The notes beneath the pieces were generated by a model. The model was given only the letters and a program-made list of their open reading frames with translations. It made no database searches and had not been told where the DNA came from. Positions 24,001-35,800 of a stretch of 64,000 nucleotides of DNA are shown here, piece after piece. Both the position numbers and the translations under genes were made by a program. The number at the start of each line of letters is the position of its first letter. Position 1 is the first letter of the stretch. Source of the stretch: Cladopsammia gracilis (Eukaryota > Cnidaria > Anthozoa > Scleractinia > Dendrophylliidae). The stretch spans positions 372,001-436,000 of the forward strand of contig JAJGOT010000606.1 of NCBI GenBank assembly GCA_022457155.1, in the 5' to 3' direction.

Positions 24001-24036
24001 GTTAATCAGGGTAGTTTTTACTTCATTTAAAGCAAG

Positions 24037-24115
24037 ATGTCTTCGGAGCATGATCACCGTGTGTCCTTCTTCTCGATTTTCTTGATAGCGGTGCTAATTT
24101 ACCAAGACAGTGAAG
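24037..24115 (+). CDS. Gene B exon 1: start and signal peptide
   Basis: ATG at 24037 opens 26 codons: a short polar N-terminus with H-D-H-R, then a hydrophobic stretch F-F-S-I-F-L-I-A-V-L-I, then D-S-E. This is a typical secretory signal peptide. The donor gtatgg is in phase 1. The same exon in gene C (63272-63350) differs at three residues only. Confidence 0.8.
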
Positions 24116-27100
24116 GTATGGACAGCAAATATGTTGTAGTATTATTTGTTTCAACTGATTTATAGCAGTGATAGCAAGGTTAACCTCGATTTACGTCAGG
24201 GAAGGAAAACGAAAATAATAAACGTTACGAATTGTGATTGAAGAAGAACGGGTTTAAAACATGTTGCTCTTCAACTTAACAGCCCTTTTGCATGAAATGT
24301 TGAGGATTTTGTATCATTTAAAACATTTGTTGAAAATTTGTTCTTAATATTTGTTTCACAGCACTCAGCATCAAAGCTGGAAAATGCAATGTGACTACCA
24401 CCACTCCTGGACTTTTCGCGTGTAAAAAGGTTTTCTTCGAGGAACCTTTTAATGGCGGACAAGGAGTTAAAGTGTTCGCGTCCAAAAGCCATACAGTGAA
24501 AAGCTCAACTGGTGGAAATGGTGCAGCTATCTGGGTGGAATCTGTGAATACAAAGCAATTTACAGTTTGTGTTTTGGAGTACGGGGAAGGTTCCAATGGC
24601 GCTACACAAGTAAACTGGATGGCTTTGCAGTCTGTACCTGTCGGGTCTCAACTAGGAAGCACTTCCTTAAACTCTTGGACAACTGGAACACAGTGTAAAA
24701 GAATCGCGTTTGAGAAGGTTAGTCGTGTCTCACTCATGCTTTTTAGTAAATATATACTTTTTTATTTCATCACCTTTTTTCGTTTCACTATAAATTTCTC
24801 TTTACCTTTTTCCCTTGTCTATACATACTTGACATTTTCATTTATTCATTGCCATTTCCGCTATTTCTCTTTCTTTTTTTATGAATTCCTTATATATTTC
24901 TGTTCGTTATTTCGATTGAACTTTGTTTCCTTGTACCAAAGCTTCTCCATTTTCAAATACTGTTCAACTATGCCCTATCATTGTTTCTTTATATGTTTCT
25001 TAATATTTCTTTTGATGTGTTTTATTGCTCCATAGTTCTTCTATTTCTTCAGCAACATCGAATTCGCCCTTTTTATATCCAAACTTTAGTTCGGTAATAT
25101 AACTTGTTTGTTTATTTCCACATTTCCACGTCAGTTCTTCATTTATGATTTTGTTTGTCTTTTAGTCTGTCCATTCCTCTCCCCTTCTACTTTGTTCTTT
25201 TAAATTGATTTATATCAAACCTTTTTTCGTTTGTATAACGATTTTTGGTTTGTGTTACTCTTTTTATTTCATACAAATTTTAAACCGATTTCTTTGTTTT
25301 TTTCATTTAAAACTCTTATCAACTGTTTTTGTACTTTTATATTTTTTATAGCATTTTTTTCTTTCACCACTATCACGGTTCCTTAATTTATTTTATCCTT
25401 TTTAATTGTCTTAATTACTTTATTGTATTTGTGTTCATTCTAGTCTACATCAATTCTATTTCAATCTTTATAAATTCCATGACTTGACTGACTTGTTTTT
25501 TAATTCCCGTCTTCCTTTCTATAGTTCTTTCTTTCATGAGTAATTCCTTCTTTTATACTCCGCTTTGTTTTCTTTTCTGCGATGTTTCCAATTCTCTTTG
25601 TTTCTATAGTTCACTTTCCAACCTGTTTGTTGTATTAATTCCTTGCATTTTATATATCTTGGTTCCTGCTTTTTCTTTATTTTAGTCTTTCTTCAGGCTC
25701 CTGTGATTCTAATGCTGTTCTTATCTCCTCTCTTTTAATTATTTCTTGTACTTTTTACTGTAATCTTACTCAATTTTCCCTTTACTATTTTTTTTATGTG
25801 AAACTTTAGTTTAATTACATTTCTATACTTTCACATTTTAATTTAAAACATATTAATATTTCGACATTTCTTTATTCGATATTTATACTACCTCCTTCCT
25901 TCTGTATTTAATTTACTTTGTTTTAATTCCTAAAACATTCCTTTTTTCTAGATTTTCTTCTAGATCTTTTCCCACAAACCTTTCTACTTTTCTCAATTCT
26001 AATATTTTTGTTTATATGTTTATTTCAATTTTTGTCTTTTCTATCCTTCCTAATCTTTTTGGATTTTTACCAAATCGTTTGCTTCTTACTATAATTTGTG
26101 TTTTCTAAAACATGTTTTACATTCCTCCTTTGTGGAAGTCTTTAATTTCATTTCTCTTTATCCCGTTCTTTTAATATTCATTATTCCCGTCTTTCAATAT
26201 TATTCTAGCTAGCTTTCATAATTCATTTATTACGTAAGGGTTATGAAGGGGTCCGACGGCTATGCAATGCTGATGAGTCCTAACAAGGACGAAACAGCTG
26301 TCAATGGCTGTCACTTGCTTTTTTCGTGTTTCTATTTATTTCGTTCCCTTTCTTTTTTCATTCTAATTAAAAAGTTGAGGAGGAGGTGGGTCGATGGAAA
26401 AGGTTTGTCTGCAACGAAATCCCAACCACGACATCCAATGTACGAAGATTCATGAATACGACATTATTTGTACACATCATGGCGGATTCAAAATTCAAAA
26501 CATTATCCTCGGTACCAAGATCCCAACCTCTCCTCGCGCAATGGCAAATCATTAATTAAATGCATGGCTCAAATTGTCGCATAAAATTTTATTTGTGTGC
26601 AAATAATGTATATAAACGAATGTTAATAAAATTGCAATACAATAGTGTAGCAAGGATGGAATAAAATTATTGAAATTAAATAGAGATATGTGAAAAGTAT
26701 ATTTTAAGTAGAATTGAAAAAGAAAGGGAACGAAATAAATAGAAACACGAAAAAAGCAAATGACACGCTCAAACACCAACCCCGCGGTCTGGCCAGTACC
26801 TTACGCATGCGCACAGCCATATCACCCGGGCAGTAGCAGCCATGGACAGCTGTTTCGTCCTTGTTAGGACTCATCAGCATGGCATAGCCGTCGGACCCAT
26901 ACACGACCCTAACGAAATAATATCTGTTTTTATAACTTTTCGTATTCATTCATTTCTAATTTATTCTAATATAACTTTGTTCCATTCTTTACTGAACTTT
27001 CTCATAAGTATTTTTACTTTCAATGTGTGAAATACTTCCTTTGTATGAAATTATTCTTTCTCTCAATATTTCTTAAATCATTTTTTCCTTGCCTTGTATA

Positions 27101-28290
27101 TTTCGTTAAGACTAAACTTTTGTTCCTTTTCTTCTCATAAACCTTTTTCCGTTTCACGGTTCCCATTCATACAATTTTGTGTCGTATTTCTTGTGCCTTG
27201 CTTCATTTCTCTATTTCCAATCTTACATTTCCTGTATAGAACCTTCCTTACTTACTAATACCTCCTTTTTTCTTCATTTTCAGCTCTTTTAATCGCTTCC
27301 ATTTTTTAACATCACTCAATTTTATTTTTCCTTCTGCCCATCCTTTCTATATTTTGTACTCCAATGTTACATTTTTCTTTTTCCAATCCTGTTCTTATTT
27401 ATTTTTGTATAATCCGTAAAGTTTGTTTAATTTTATTCTTTCTATATATTCTATCAGTCATGATTCCTTCGTATCCATATTTATTTTTTATGTCCTTCAG
27501 TTGTTTATTTTTCTTACTGGTCCTTCGTTGCTCATTTCATTCCATATTTGTTTTCTTACTCTTTTTTAAACCTGTTTTGCTACGTCGTTTACTTCCATGT
27601 TACTTATATCTTCCTCTCCATGTTACTTTGTTCCAATTTCTTTCAGAGGTGGTCTCTTTCATTCTTTAATTTGTTTAATTAATCTTGCAAATTATTCCTT
27701 TTCTAATTGTTTTAATTAATCTCTTTAATCTACTCACTTGACCTCGCTTCAGAATATTTTAATCTGTCCTGTTTTTTTTCTTTTCTAATTTTCCTGTGTA
27801 AACTTCTATTCTATCTGTTTATTCTAACCCCTCTCAATCTATATTCTTTTCTCTATATAAGTTATTAATATCTTTGTTTGTTATTTTTTTTCTTTTTTAC
27901 GTCGCCAGGATCTTCATACAATTTCGTCAGTCCTTGCCTAATTTTCAACCCTCTTAGCTGGTATATATGTAAACTAATTCTTTTAAGTTCCACTGGCATT
28001 TTTGTGATAAATCTTATTTCATTTGTTTATCTTTTTCTCTTTTCTATCTACATTTTCTCAATTCCTTGATTCATTTACTCCATTATTCAAATCCTTTTCT
28101 CATTATCTTCTTCTTTTCTTTGTATTTATAATTTTTCCTTTTTCTCATCTTTTAAGAGGCCTTTTTCATTTTTTAAATTCCTTTCTTGATTCTTTTTCTT
28201 CTAAATATTTTAATTAAAATCCCGCTTTGTTCGTATTTTCATTCATTCATTTATTCATTTATTTATTTGCCATTAACCACATAAAAAATG

Positions 28291-28346
<56 letters not shown>

Positions 28347-29778
28347 ACTAGAAATTTATAATAACTTAAAGACGATAGACTACAAAATGTTTAAGGTAGT
28401 ATTGACAAGGAAGCCTGTATAGAAGCCGGGGGCTTATAAACTATACGCTTCCTGACAATATAGGGTACATCATACGAATTATGGGGACAGCATGAAATGT
28501 AAAATCTATTATTTTAAAAAGAAAAGAAAAAGAAAGAAGAAGTATGTAGCTCAACAAAGAGTATTTTTGACAAAGAAAGAAGGAATTTTTTAAGTCTTTT
28601 GGCAAACAAACGGATGCTTTCACTGTTTTGAATTTCATGACTTAACGAGTTGAAAAACGTAGGTCCTTGAAACCGAATTGAGATGTTTCGAATCTTAGTT
28701 CGACAAGGAGGAATGTAAGGAGGTATACTCAGTTTTTATTTTCACTCTCTTCTTATTCTTTCTTTTTCTATTTTCCTCTCTATTCATAGCCTTCCTTTCT
28801 GTAATTGTTTATTACCCTTGTTCCCGTATGCGTCTTTTCTTTCTTCCTTTATTTATTTCAATCTTTCTTACAACTCCCTTTCTTATCCAGTTTAGTTATT
28901 TTAATATTATAATTTTTCTTAATTCTTTCTTTCTTTTTTTCCTTTTGAAATACCTTGATTTTTTTATATATATACATATTTTTTTTTCATTTCCTCCGTT
29001 TTGAATTTTTCTTGCAAACTTCCTTGAATCTATGGGGTACTCTTTTTTTCATATCGTCTTGTTAGCAATAAAATAATAGCAAACTAAAAAAAACACGAGG
29101 ACACTTTTTACATTGTTAGTAAAAACATGTTTCGGCATAACTTAAGCCATCTTCGGTTTAATGAGAATATTGAAAATATATGCTATATATATAGGCAAAG
29201 AAACTCGATCACATACTAAGATAAAGATAGCAAAAACTAATATAAAACCGTTACAAGGTGTTTGGTACTGTCTTATTTTGATTTTAATTCTAATCTTTTT
29301 AATATTTTCAAAAATACAACCACACTTTTGATTTTGCGGAACATGTTTCGATGTTTCAAACATCAACATCAGCCATAGTGAGTGTTACAAGAATTTTTAA
29401 ATAATAATACTATTAATACAATGATTATTTGTAATGAAGTGTTCGTTAAAAGTATTAAAAATTCAAACTAACCAATAACATTATAGCAAAATAAACAAAT
29501 GACAAAAGAAAAAAAAACGGTAAAAGTTAAAAATGCAATGATAAACTGACATGATCAACTTGTTTGTTAACTTCAGGTTTCAAGGAGAGCTTTCATATTG
29601 AGCGTTTGAAACCTAAACTTAACAAACAAGTTGATCATGTCAGTTTATCATTGCATTTTTAACTTTTACCGTTTTTTTTCTTTTATCATTTGTTTATTTT
29701 GCTATAATGTTATTGGTTAGTTTGAATTTTAAATACTTTTAACGAACACTTCATTACAAATAATCATTGTATTAATAG

Positions 29779-29846
<68 letters not shown>

Positions 29847-32800
29847 GTCTATTTTTTAAAAATTATTGTAACACTCACTATGGCTGATGATGATGTTTGA
29901 AACATCGAAACATGTTCCACAAAATCAAAAGTGTGGTTGTATTTTTGAAAATATTATTAACACTTGTGCTATCAAGACCATTTGGAAAAGTTAATCTTTT
30001 TAACTTTTTAAAAATATATTTATTTCCTTTTTCAATAAATTTTTACTGACCGATCTATTTTAACTGATATTATAACCTAAAATTCCAATCCAATTTTGAT
30101 TTGATTGTTCGTTATAAAATCTTTTTTAAATATCTCTTAAATTTTTACCTCTCTTTATTGTCCTTTCTCTTTCCTTGTTTCTTGCTTCTGTCTTCTTTTT
30201 TATTTTTTAGATGTCCATTCTCTTCAGATTCGATTCATTTCTTTCTATATTTTTAAATTAATCTTTGATTTTAGTTACTTCCTTTTTTTTATTATAATCC
30301 GACCTCTTCTATATCCTTATCTTTGAAAATCTAAGCTTCTTTATTCTTTTTTCCGTTTGGCTCTTTATTCACTTAGTCAAATAGCTTAATATCTATTATT
30401 TTTTCTGATATCCTTCTTTTCTTCCTTATTTGTATTTTTATTTGTTTTCTCCAGTCTCTTCAGTTTCACGCATTTCTCACGTATTTTTCACCAGTTGGTT
30501 TAGCTCTTTCATTTGTATTGATTTTATTGTTAATTTTTTACGCCGTTTTCTTTAGCCTGCCTAGTAGAAAACCTGTTTAGAAATTTCGGGAAATTATCGT
30601 CTAATAATAAACAGGCGCCTGCTAGGCAGACCAATATGTAAGTACAGCTGAACTTTTCTTGGGACAATTCCCATTAGAGACCAGCTCCCTTCAGCGACTA
30701 TCCTCACGAAACCTTGTTTAACTTCTCTAAACTCTATAATTAAATCATATCCCTTAAGCGATCACTCCAGTAAGCGACCACCTTTGAAATTCACGAAGTG
30801 GGCTTTGTCATTGATTTTAGGTACTTTCTGTAATAACCCCAGAGAGAATTAAAAAAGTCAGATGAAAATTTGTTTTGCCTTTAACAACAGTTGGCCGAAA
30901 AACGTTTTCAGTTTATTTTGTTTATGCGTGCACTGTAGGCGTGTAATCAGAAATACTGCCACTGGTTGTCGTTTATAAGAGCTTCAGCTACATCTGTTTT
31001 AAATACTGTTTTAGATTATTAACTTTATAACTTTTTTAATTTTTCAGCGTTTCTCGGCTCCTCCAAAAATCTTGGTGACTGCTCGTCACCAGTATCTAAA
31101 AAAACCTCAGGACGCCTTGGCCGTGCATGTGGGTGGAGGACTTGCGCAAGGACAGCTATAAACTTTGCCTCAGGGAAGCTAAGATTTTTGATGGACTTCA
31201 TAAAAACGTAGAAGTTGTAAGTAAATTCCGTTTACGTATTATATCATTACTCATGCAAGGTACTGATATTCAATTTGTCACAAAACGCATCTTGTGACGT
31301 GACCATACATATAATGCATGCAAGCACAATAACGTCTTTAAGATTATTAATTGGTACGTTAGCTGGATGTTTAACCCTATTTGTGTCAATTAAATATTTT
31401 TTTCAAACGTAGATTGATCTAAGTTGTATTCAGTTTAAAGTAAATGAAGAAAAATTACTCAGATTCTACCAGGAGCACTATGTTGCTTTCCTTCTACAAA
31501 TCCCACAATATTTTGAAGTTACGACACATTAAGATTACTGTTAAATCAAATTTCGTGACGGAGATACTTCTGAGCTGATACTGAGAAAAGGAACTATTTC
31601 ATTGCCGGGGTATCCTTGCCTTAGCACCTTCTTGACAATGCATATCATAAAGTATTTCAAGCTGACTGGACAAAAAAAAAACAGCCGTATGACACATCTT
31701 TATTCCTAATAGAAATAAAACTTATTATAGCTGAACATTGCTGACAGCTTTATTCTTTTTCTTCAGGATTGGATAGCCTTTACTAAACTGAGGACTGCGA
31801 ACTTTACATTGAGCGATACTCTTGTGTTTACAAAGAACAACGCTTTTTGTCAAGTAAAGTCATTTCATGCTTTTTAGTTATGTTGTTTTACTATTCTACG
31901 TCTGATTCTCCTCTTTCCATGATACCTTAACCCTATTCAGACCGGGTGGGGCGGAAAGTGCTCGCGCTGACTTTGAACGTTTACACTTTTAAGCATTTAA
32001 CCAATACCAACCAAATCTCGTGACTTTAATGCACATATAAGCAGTTTAATGCGACAGATTATTGATCATGACATGTGACGTTTTCAGGGCACCCATATTT
32101 TAACAAGCATGTTTACCAAAATTTTGAACAGAACATTTAACTTTCTTGCAATAAATTTTGCAATTTCAGATAATTTCGATTAACATTTTTATTTTATCTT
32201 ATAAATTTTTACTCAATTTTGGCGCTTTTTATAATCCAAGATGGCGGCCATTAAGAATGATACGCAATTCCCGTGACATATTACGTTATCAATTCACGTG
32301 GCCTGCTTTTACTCGGTCAGTTTTTTTATGACTAGAAACAACCTTACAAGTTTCATAGCCATAGCTTCAATCCCGGAAAATAAAAAAAAGCCCGGTCTGT
32401 ATACATCTATAAATACATGAAAGTTGGGTCTTCTCCTTGAAGAAACTTCAAACGCTTTTGCCTGTGATCAAGTTTAGGCGGGATGAGATGTTGGTGCATG
32501 GATGATAATCTTTCAAGGACATTTCTGCGCCAACTATTGGCCAAAGATATGTAGCATTACCGAAAAGAAAAAAGACAAGTCTTATTAAATTCATGAGCTA
32601 TATTTATTTTATGTTACAGAAAATAAAGTTCAAAGATGCATTCTTTGCCCCTCCGATTGTAGTGGTGTCGCCAAGACTCAGTTATAATAACAACAAATCA
32701 CGTTTCTTTAGATCCAGAACATGTGACGCAGTGACTGCGTGGGTTGAGGTTAGCAAACAAAATGTCCTCATTTTAACGAAATGTCTCGCGATGTTTACTA

Positions 32801-35800
32801 CATTAGGTCTATTTCATTTTTTTCGAGAAAATGCTGAGTTTAATCTCTTAATTTAATTCCTATATTATCCTAGTGATCTTCATTCAATTTGCGTGCAAAA
32901 ATCTTTCTTGTGTTTTAATACAGATACAAAAGTTGAGAAACTTCAAAGTTATCACGTCAGTTTAGTAAATAATTTGATATCGTTGGTGATATTTCCACAT
33001 CACTATAATCAGACGACTACTAGCTACTCGATGAAGTTCAAATTTAAAATTTTGATTTTTTCACTTATTTTTTCTTTTTTCGCGTTTTATACCATCATTA
33101 CAGTTACCGTGCAGCTTGTGTAACAAAATACCTGAACATCTGAAACAAAACCGTCAACATATTTTTATATTTATTTTTTCATATGCATAGCATACGTCTA
33201 CAAACGAGACCGAAGTGTGTGTGAGAAGTTACAACAATAACGCCAAGAATAAGGATATAATAAAAGTTGATTACATGGTTATCGGAGGTAAGTAAAGTTA
33301 TAAAAGAGTTAGTGCGGTTTTCAGTAACACGCCAACTCTGAAGTTCAAAATTGTACCAACAGTTTCGTTTTTAATTTCCACAATTATCATAGCGACGTAT
33401 GAGAAAACAAGGATTTTAAACTTGACTTAACTTGCTTGAACTTCACAGCTCGCTTGTTATTGAAAGGCGTTTTTAGGGTAGTAATTTACAGTAGTTAGTA
33501 TTGATTTAGCAAAGTCAGAAACCACAGTTAATGTAGTGTTATAATAAACTTGTCCCATATTTTACTTTGATGATTTAGTCGCGAGGATAAGTCACTCAGC
33601 ATGCTTTTATCAAGAAGTGTATAAAATCAGTCAACATCTTCCCCATTCGAAGTTTGAATGAGTGAACACCTCACTGAACTATATTGGTTTCCTGATATGT
33701 TTTTTTTGGGGGGTGGGTTGGTAAGGACTGTGGATTAAGGTTACAGTGTACCTTCAGATCGAAAATTTATTGAAAATTTTTTTTTGGCGTTAAAATAAAG
33801 TTTACAGAATGAACTTTCATCCAAAAAAAAATTATTGAAAAATAGTGAAAATTGACGGAGAAATGACGGTATAACTTTTGTGGGCGGAGTTTGTTTATTA
33901 AGCGATATGTTTTTTTAAGCGCCGTTTCCTCAAAGTTAATTTTTCGCTTGTTGGGGACACTTTAAAGAGCTACAACTCAAAGGGAATTTGTTCGATTTTC
34001 CTTAAATTTGGACAGAAGCTAGGCTAACATATAATCAACAAAAACGTGTCGGCGAATTTCTTAATTCCGAAAACTTTTTCGTCAAGAGGCATTTCCGTGC
34101 GATCATTCCAATTTTTTTCTCCCCTTTTCGAAAATATTCTGTAACTTTTCACTGCAATCGCCGACACGTTTTTTTAGCGCTTCGTGTTCGGAAACCCGAG
34201 AACAAATCAAATTAGCAAAATATAATAATCGCTTTGAGTTATAGCGTTTTAAAGCTGATTCGGACGTTCGAATTTAGACGTCGTAAAAAATTCGACAATT
34301 CATTACTCATGCGCATAGCGGCATGAGTCAAGGTTTCGGTAAGGTTTCCTTGTTTCCATTTTTAGCTTTCGTCCCGCTTTTTGTAGTCACAAATTGCCTT
34401 GTTTTTTTAAAGTTTCCCGTATTCCGCGGGAGGACTTTCACTGGTCTGATTGGTTGACATGTGACCTCGTGATTTTCGGCGTGCCCGTAATCACGTTCTT
34501 GTTTTCAAAATAGCCGAGTCAAGCCACTGGCATTTGGTCTTCACCGGAAAAGAAATTACATTTTTCGATGGGAATTTATGTTGATATCAATTTGTGATTG
34601 AATTTTTCTTTGTGTTGTTGCTAGAAATGCTAATAAAACGTGTTTAAATTCAGTTGTAAATTCAGTCGTAATAAATGATAAACAAAACAAGACTTACATG
34701 TCACGCAAAATTCGTTGAGAGGGAAGGGGTGCGTGACCCAGTTAAAATAAACCATAAAACGTTCTTATGCAAGCGCATGAGTACAGGCTACCAGCTAGCC
34801 TCTTGTTTTATTAGCAAATGGTTTCCATATTTAGATAGCCAGCTCTATAAGCTTTAATTTGATATCGGGGTTTAGGTATATTAAGTGTAATCTTAAGACG
34901 CTAGAGCTGTTATACTGGAGACACACCCCGAAGGTACACTGTAACCTTAAGCAGATGATAACAGCTACACATCGCTCAATTTTATCTACTTATATATTTT
35001 TCTTTTCCTTCAGACTTGGATCCTTGCATAGATGTAACATGTCATTATCATAGTCTATGTAAGGCTTTTGGACCCCATGATGCACGCTGCGTGTGTGTGG
35101 ACAGTTGTCCATCTTACCAAGAACCCGTCTGTTCTTCAAATGGCACAACATACGATAATAAATGTTTGTTTGAACAAGAGGTTTGTCTACTTCGACTGAA
35201 CTTCACCGTTCAACACCCTGGTAGCTGTGAAGGTTAGCCCAATTGTTTTGGAAACGCTTTATTCTTCCTAGTTTACCAAATGTTTGGATCTAAATGTCTC
35301 GTCTTATTCATGCCCTTTTGATGAAGGCGAAGCGATATTTGTGACCTTATCAAATTATTTAGAATACGTCATTTTAGCTGTAACTAAGTGCCCCTATGAT
35401 CAAATTTTTGATTTTCATTTTTTTACATTTTCGTGTACTATTAGACTTTCTTACTCATCTTGCCAAATTTCAATTCATTACGAACATCAGAAGTCATTTT
35501 ATTTTAACATTTATTTCCGAGAATTTACGGCCGCCATTAATCAACTTTGTTCCGAGGCTTGGTTGCGATAAAGAGAAAGTGACGTCAATGACTCAAACAT
35601 ACCTCACAGGTTGAAATTATAATAACAATCAGCATAGAAAATTGCACGAAGAACAAGTGCAAAGTTTTTGTTGCTTTACGCGTGATTTTCAATACTTATT
35701 GTTATTATAATTTCAACCCGTGAGGTATATTTGAGTCTTTGACGTCACTTTCTCCCATTCGCAACCAAGCCTTGGAACAAGGTTGATTAATGGCGGCCGT

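Larger units (their letters stand above)
11479..24036. other. Intergenic region between genes A and B
   Basis: These 12.6 kb are the paralogue of 52755-63271. In order they hold: 3'UTR-like sequence, an AT microsatellite, an LTR-like fragment, a coding-like block, an RS-rich terminal-exon fragment, a ~110-bp tandem repeat, a foldback element, a G-quadruplex-prone repeat, a 56-bp minisatellite, a TTA microsatellite and a copy of the 1.2-kb inverted-repeat element. From 21400 to 23980 I see only non-repetitive sequence with no convincing exon. Confidence 0.7.
26236..26915. mobile_element. Hammerhead-bearing inverted repeat
   Basis: Two arms in opposite orientation share a block with a hammerhead ribozyme and then 'ttttttcgtgtttctattta' and 'tttcgttccctttctttt'. 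The left arm lacks about 90 bases just after the ribozyme that are present in the right arm. The middle (26390-26700) is unrelated AT-rich sequence. Likely two copies of a small ribozyme-containing retroelement in head-to-head orientation. Confidence 0.7.
24718..31047 (+). other. Gene B intron 2, pyrimidine-rich and element-laden
   Basis: In this 6.3-kb intron the + strand is dominated by T with C and very little G over 24730-26230, 26930-28260, 28735-29030 and 29990-30540. These tracts are interrupted by a hammerhead-bearing inverted repeat (26236-26915), a LINE relic (28289-28732) and a Penelope-like inverted repeat (29090-29960). Around 30550-30625 there is a short inverted repeat (gcctgcctagtag / cctgctaggcag). 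Small open frames in the tracts are low-complexity artefacts. Confidence 0.8.

Noticed and set aside
27364..28217. Long phenylalanine/leucine/serine-rich open frames in intron 2
   Set aside because: Low-complexity T/C-rich DNA read as F, L and S. They are not membrane proteins.
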